A DNA stretch of 16,867 nucleotides from DYRG01 sp041161065 (GTDB lineage: Bacteria; Pseudomonadota; Gammaproteobacteria; Beggiatoales; Beggiatoaceae). Position numbers and translations under genes: made by a program. Numbering within the stretch: position 1 is the first letter of the stretch; every line of letters begins with the position of its first letter. The DNA is taken from the NCBI GenBank assembly GCA_041161065.1, contig JBEAVE010000032.1, positions 1-16,867 of the forward strand, given 5' to 3'. A model generated the notes under the pieces. It had not been told where the DNA came from and did no database searches. It saw only the letters and a list, made by a program, of their open reading frames with translations. Below, one piece after another: positions 15,065 through 16,867 of this stretch.

Positions 15065-15346
15065 ATGAACGCACCCATAGAAACAATTAAAAAATACTTT
15101 TCTGGACAACCAGTTAAGAAGGTTTATTTGTTTGGTTCAATGGCGAGAAATGAAGCCACTTATCAAAGCGATATTGATTTGCTTGTTGAACTCAATGAAA
15201 GTGTTGATTTATTTCAATTTGCTGAAATGCAATGGCAATTAGAAGAATTGCTCAAAAGAAAAATTGATTTAGTATCGACAAATGGTATTTCTCAATGTTT
15301 GCAACCTTATATTGAAAAAGATAAATATTTAATTTATGAAAACTGA
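15065..15346 (+). CDS. Minimal nucleotidyltransferase (MntA-like antitoxin type), no HEPN partner seen
   Basis: The 93-residue protein is a minimal nucleotidyltransferase. FGSMAR (23-28) followed by D36 and D38 gives the exact GSx10DxD signature, and a third acidic residue is D68 in KIDLVS. In MntA-HepT systems such an enzyme AMPylates and neutralises a HEPN RNase toxin encoded beside it. Here the upstream neighbour is the PLD protein (1 nt away) and the downstream one is prpD, so no HEPN gene is visible. It may be a leftover antitoxin, may act on the PLD or REase protein, or may pair with a distant HEPN. Its stop codon TGA forms part of a promoter candidate for prpD. Confidence 0.85.
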   Translation: MNAPIETIKKYFSGQPVKKVYLFGSMARNEATYQSDIDLLVELNESVDLFQFAEMQWQLEELLKRKIDLVSTNGISQCLQPYIEKDKYLIYEN

Positions 15347-15352
15347 TATAAT
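15344..15352 (+). promoter_or_regulatory. Extended -10 promoter candidate for prpD
   Basis: TGATATAAT is a perfect extended -10 (TGn plus TATAAT) in which the TGA is the stop codon of the MNT gene. It sits 65 bp before the prpD ATG. No good -35 is seen 17 bp upstream, which extended -10 promoters can tolerate. The rest of the 71-bp gap holds the prpD ribosome site GGAG at 15404-15407 and no terminator. Confidence 0.5.
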
Positions 15353-15417
15353 TCAAGATGTTATTTAAGCTTAAATTTAATTCATCACAAACCCATTAAC
15401 GAAGGAGTCAATAGAGC

Positions 15418-16866
15418 ATGTCTGCTGCTATTCATAATGCAAAACGTCCCGATCCCGATCAAATCTTAGTTGATATCGTCGACTATGTAATGAACTATGA
15501 TGTTTCTCAAAGCAACGAGGCAATGCGAACTGCCCGTTTTTGCTTAATGGATACCTTAGGTTGCGGAATTTTGGCACTTAATTATCCCGCTTGCACCAAA
15601 ATGCTCGGACCCGTTGTCCCAGGTGCAAACATGGTCGGCGGCGTAAAAGTCCCCGGCACTTCCTACGAACTCGACCCCGTGCGCGGCGCATTCAACATCG
15701 GCGCAATGATCCGCTGGTTAGATTTCAACGACACTTGGTTAGCCGCAGAATGGGGTCATCCTTCTGATAATTTAGGCGGTATTTTGGCGGTTGCGGATTA
15801 TTTGAGCCGTAAAGCTGTTCGTGAAGGCAAAGCCCCTTTAACGATGCGTGAAGTCCTCAAAGCGATGATCCAAGCCCATGAAATTCAAGGTGTTATCGCT
15901 TTAGAAAATGGCTTTAACCGCGTTGGTTTAGACCACGTTATGTTGGTGAGAATTGCGACCACCGCAGTCGTCACAAAATTGCTCGGCGGCAACCGCGAAG
16001 AAACCCTCAACGCTGTTTCTAATGCGTGGATTGACGGCTCTGCATTACGCACCTACCGTCACGCGCCTAACACTGGCTCTCGCAAAAGCTGGGCAGCGGG
16101 CGATGCGACCAGTCGCGGTGTATGGTTGGCGTTAAACGCCATGCGCGGCGAAATGGGCTATCCTTCCGCGTTAAGCGTACCAATTTGGGGTTTCAACGAC
16201 GTATTGTTCAAAGGAAAATCTCCAGCCTTTACACAAGGTTACGCAACCTATGTCATGGAAAACGTGTTATTCAAGATTTCATTCCCCGCAGAATTCCACG
16301 CACAAACCGCTGTTGAATGTGCAGTGAAATTACATGATCAAGTGAAAGATCGTTTAGATGACATCGAGAAAATCGTTATCGAAACGCAAGAATCTGGCGT
16401 GAGAATTATCGATAAAACCGGACCTTTGGATAATCCCGCCGACCGCGATCATTGCATTCAATACATGGTTGCAGTTCCTTTAATCAAAGGTAATTTAACT
16501 GCCGAAGATTATGAAGATAGCGTTGCTGCTGATCCACGCATTGATCAATTAAGAGAAAAAATGGTGGTTTCTGAGAACAAACGCTTTACAACTGAATATT
16601 TGGAAGCAGATAAAAGAGCGATTGGAAATTCAATTCAAATCTTCTTCAAAGATGGTAGCAAAACTGAGCAAGTTTCTATCGATTACCCAATTGGACATCG
16701 TCGCCGTCGTGCAGAAGGAATCCCAGTTTTAGAAGCGAAATTTGCGCGTAACTTAGCGGGTCGTTTGTCTGCCAAACAATGCAAACAAATCCTCGACATT
16801 TGCTCCGATCAAACCAAATTAGAAAGCACCGCCGTCAATGAATTCATGGATTTGTGGACTGTCTAA
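15418..16866 (+). CDS. prpD: 2-methylcitrate dehydratase
   Basis: PrpD dehydrates 2-methylcitrate to 2-methyl-cis-aconitate, the step between PrpC and the hydratase that feeds PrpB. The 482 residues match the usual length of MmgE/PrpD family dehydratases. The start contains MDTLGCGILAL (44-54), and the active-site region RWLDFNDTWLAAEWGHPSDN (99-118) has the D-x-x-D-T and GHPSDN elements of the family. Conserved C-terminal parts include YPIGHRRRR. The gene is complete and ends one base before the window edge. GAAGGAG (15401-15407) is a strong ribosome site. Its 5' half is much richer in G+C than the cassette before it, as expected if that block is a later insertion. acnD or prpF, if present, would lie beyond the window. 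Confidence 0.96.
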   Translation: MSAAIHNAKRPDPDQILVDIVDYVMNYDVSQSNEAMRTARFCLMDTLGCGILALNYPACTKMLGPVVPGANMVGGVKVPGTSYELDPVRGAFNIGAMIRWLDFNDTWLAAEWGHPSDNLGGILAVADYLSRKAVREGKAPLTMREVLKAMIQAHEIQGVIALENGFNRVGLDHVMLVRIATTAVVTKLLGGNREETLNAVSNAWIDGSALRTYRHAPNTGSRKSWAAGDATSRGVWLALNAMRGEMGYPSALSVPIWGFNDVLFKGKSPAFTQGYATYVMENVLFKISFPAEFHAQTAVECAVKLHDQVKDRLDDIEKIVIETQESGVRIIDKTGPLDNPADRDHCIQYMVAVPLIKGNLTAEDYEDSVAADPRIDQLREKMVVSENKRFTTEYLEADKRAIGNSIQIFFKDGSKTEQVSIDYPIGHRRRRAEGIPVLEAKFARNLAGRLSAKQCKQILDICSDQTKLESTAVNEFMDLWTV

Positions 16867-16867
16867 T

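Larger units (their letters stand above)
12382..15346 (+). other. AT-rich four-gene restriction/PLD/MNT cassette lying between prpC and prpD
   Basis: The four genes share strand, very tight spacing (1, 23 and 1 nt) and strongly AT-rich composition: I count 14 G/C in 60 at both 13321-13380 and 14041-14100. prpB has 31 of 60 (10021-10080) and prpD 36 of 60 (15661-15720). No integrase, tRNA or flanking repeats were found, so how it arrived is unknown; the left limit could be as far out as about 11829. Confidence 0.6.

Noticed and set aside
11714..15417. Integrative element with attachment repeats around the AT-rich block
   Set aside because: I compared the sequences after prpC and before prpD by eye and found no convincing direct repeat, integrase or tRNA.
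1..16867. CRISPR arrays, tRNA or rRNA genes
   Set aside because: No short direct repeats with regular unique spacers were seen; the only regular tandem repeat is in fimV coding sequence. No tRNA cloverleaf or rRNA segment was recognised by eye.

Overview
The window looks like chromosome from an AT-leaning gammaproteobacterium. The asd-fimV adjacency, a FimV with LysM and FimV C-terminal domains, a monofunctional HisB, and a prpB-prpC-prpD methylcitrate set all fit. IS1-like and Rpn-type genes are common in filamentous sulfur bacteria of the Thiotrichales (Beggiatoa relatives), but that placement is inference from general family knowledge, not from a search.

Left part (1-2365). The window opens inside a decayed IS1-family element whose transposase has an internal amber codon and a frameshift near its end; its right inverted repeat ends at 404. 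Reading leftwards from 2365 is a tight minus-strand operon: an unnamed membrane protein, hisB (abutting it), and an Rpn/PD-(D/E)XK nuclease gene that starts one base after the hisB stop. The usual his neighbour (hisH) is not next to hisB.

Centre (2366-9431). A divergent promoter region separates that operon from asd (aspartate-semialdehyde dehydrogenase), followed by fimV. FimV is very acidic and carries five nearly perfect 43-residue tandem repeats (5 x 129 bp). A strong bidirectional terminator lies between fimV and a convergent four-helix membrane protein gene. Then come a secreted DUF2259-type protein and a small conserved-looking soluble protein, probably co-transcribed.

Right part (9432-16867). 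prpB and prpC form a methylcitrate-cycle operon closed by a terminator. prpD lies 3.7 kb further on in the same direction. Between them is an AT-rich block: a 38-codon ORF, a small membrane protein, and a tightly packed four-gene cassette. The cassette encodes a beta-class DNA methyltransferase, a PmeII-like restriction endonuclease, a phospholipase-D-fold (single HKD-like motif) protein, and a minimal nucleotidyltransferase of the MntA type without a visible HEPN toxin. The MTase/REase pair is a Type II restriction-modification system. The PLD and MNT genes are joined to it by gaps of 23 and 1 nt, so all four probably act or travel together. The block appears to have been inserted into an ancestral prpBCD cluster, and prpD seems to have its own extended -10 promoter that uses the MNT stop codon as its TGn element.

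The most interesting candidate for an undescribed system is this methyltransferase-endonuclease-PLD-MNT cassette. The two C-terminal genes are not standard parts of a Type II system, and the PLD protein has an unusual active site (Asn in place of the usual Asp) plus an unrecognised C-terminal region of about 240 residues.
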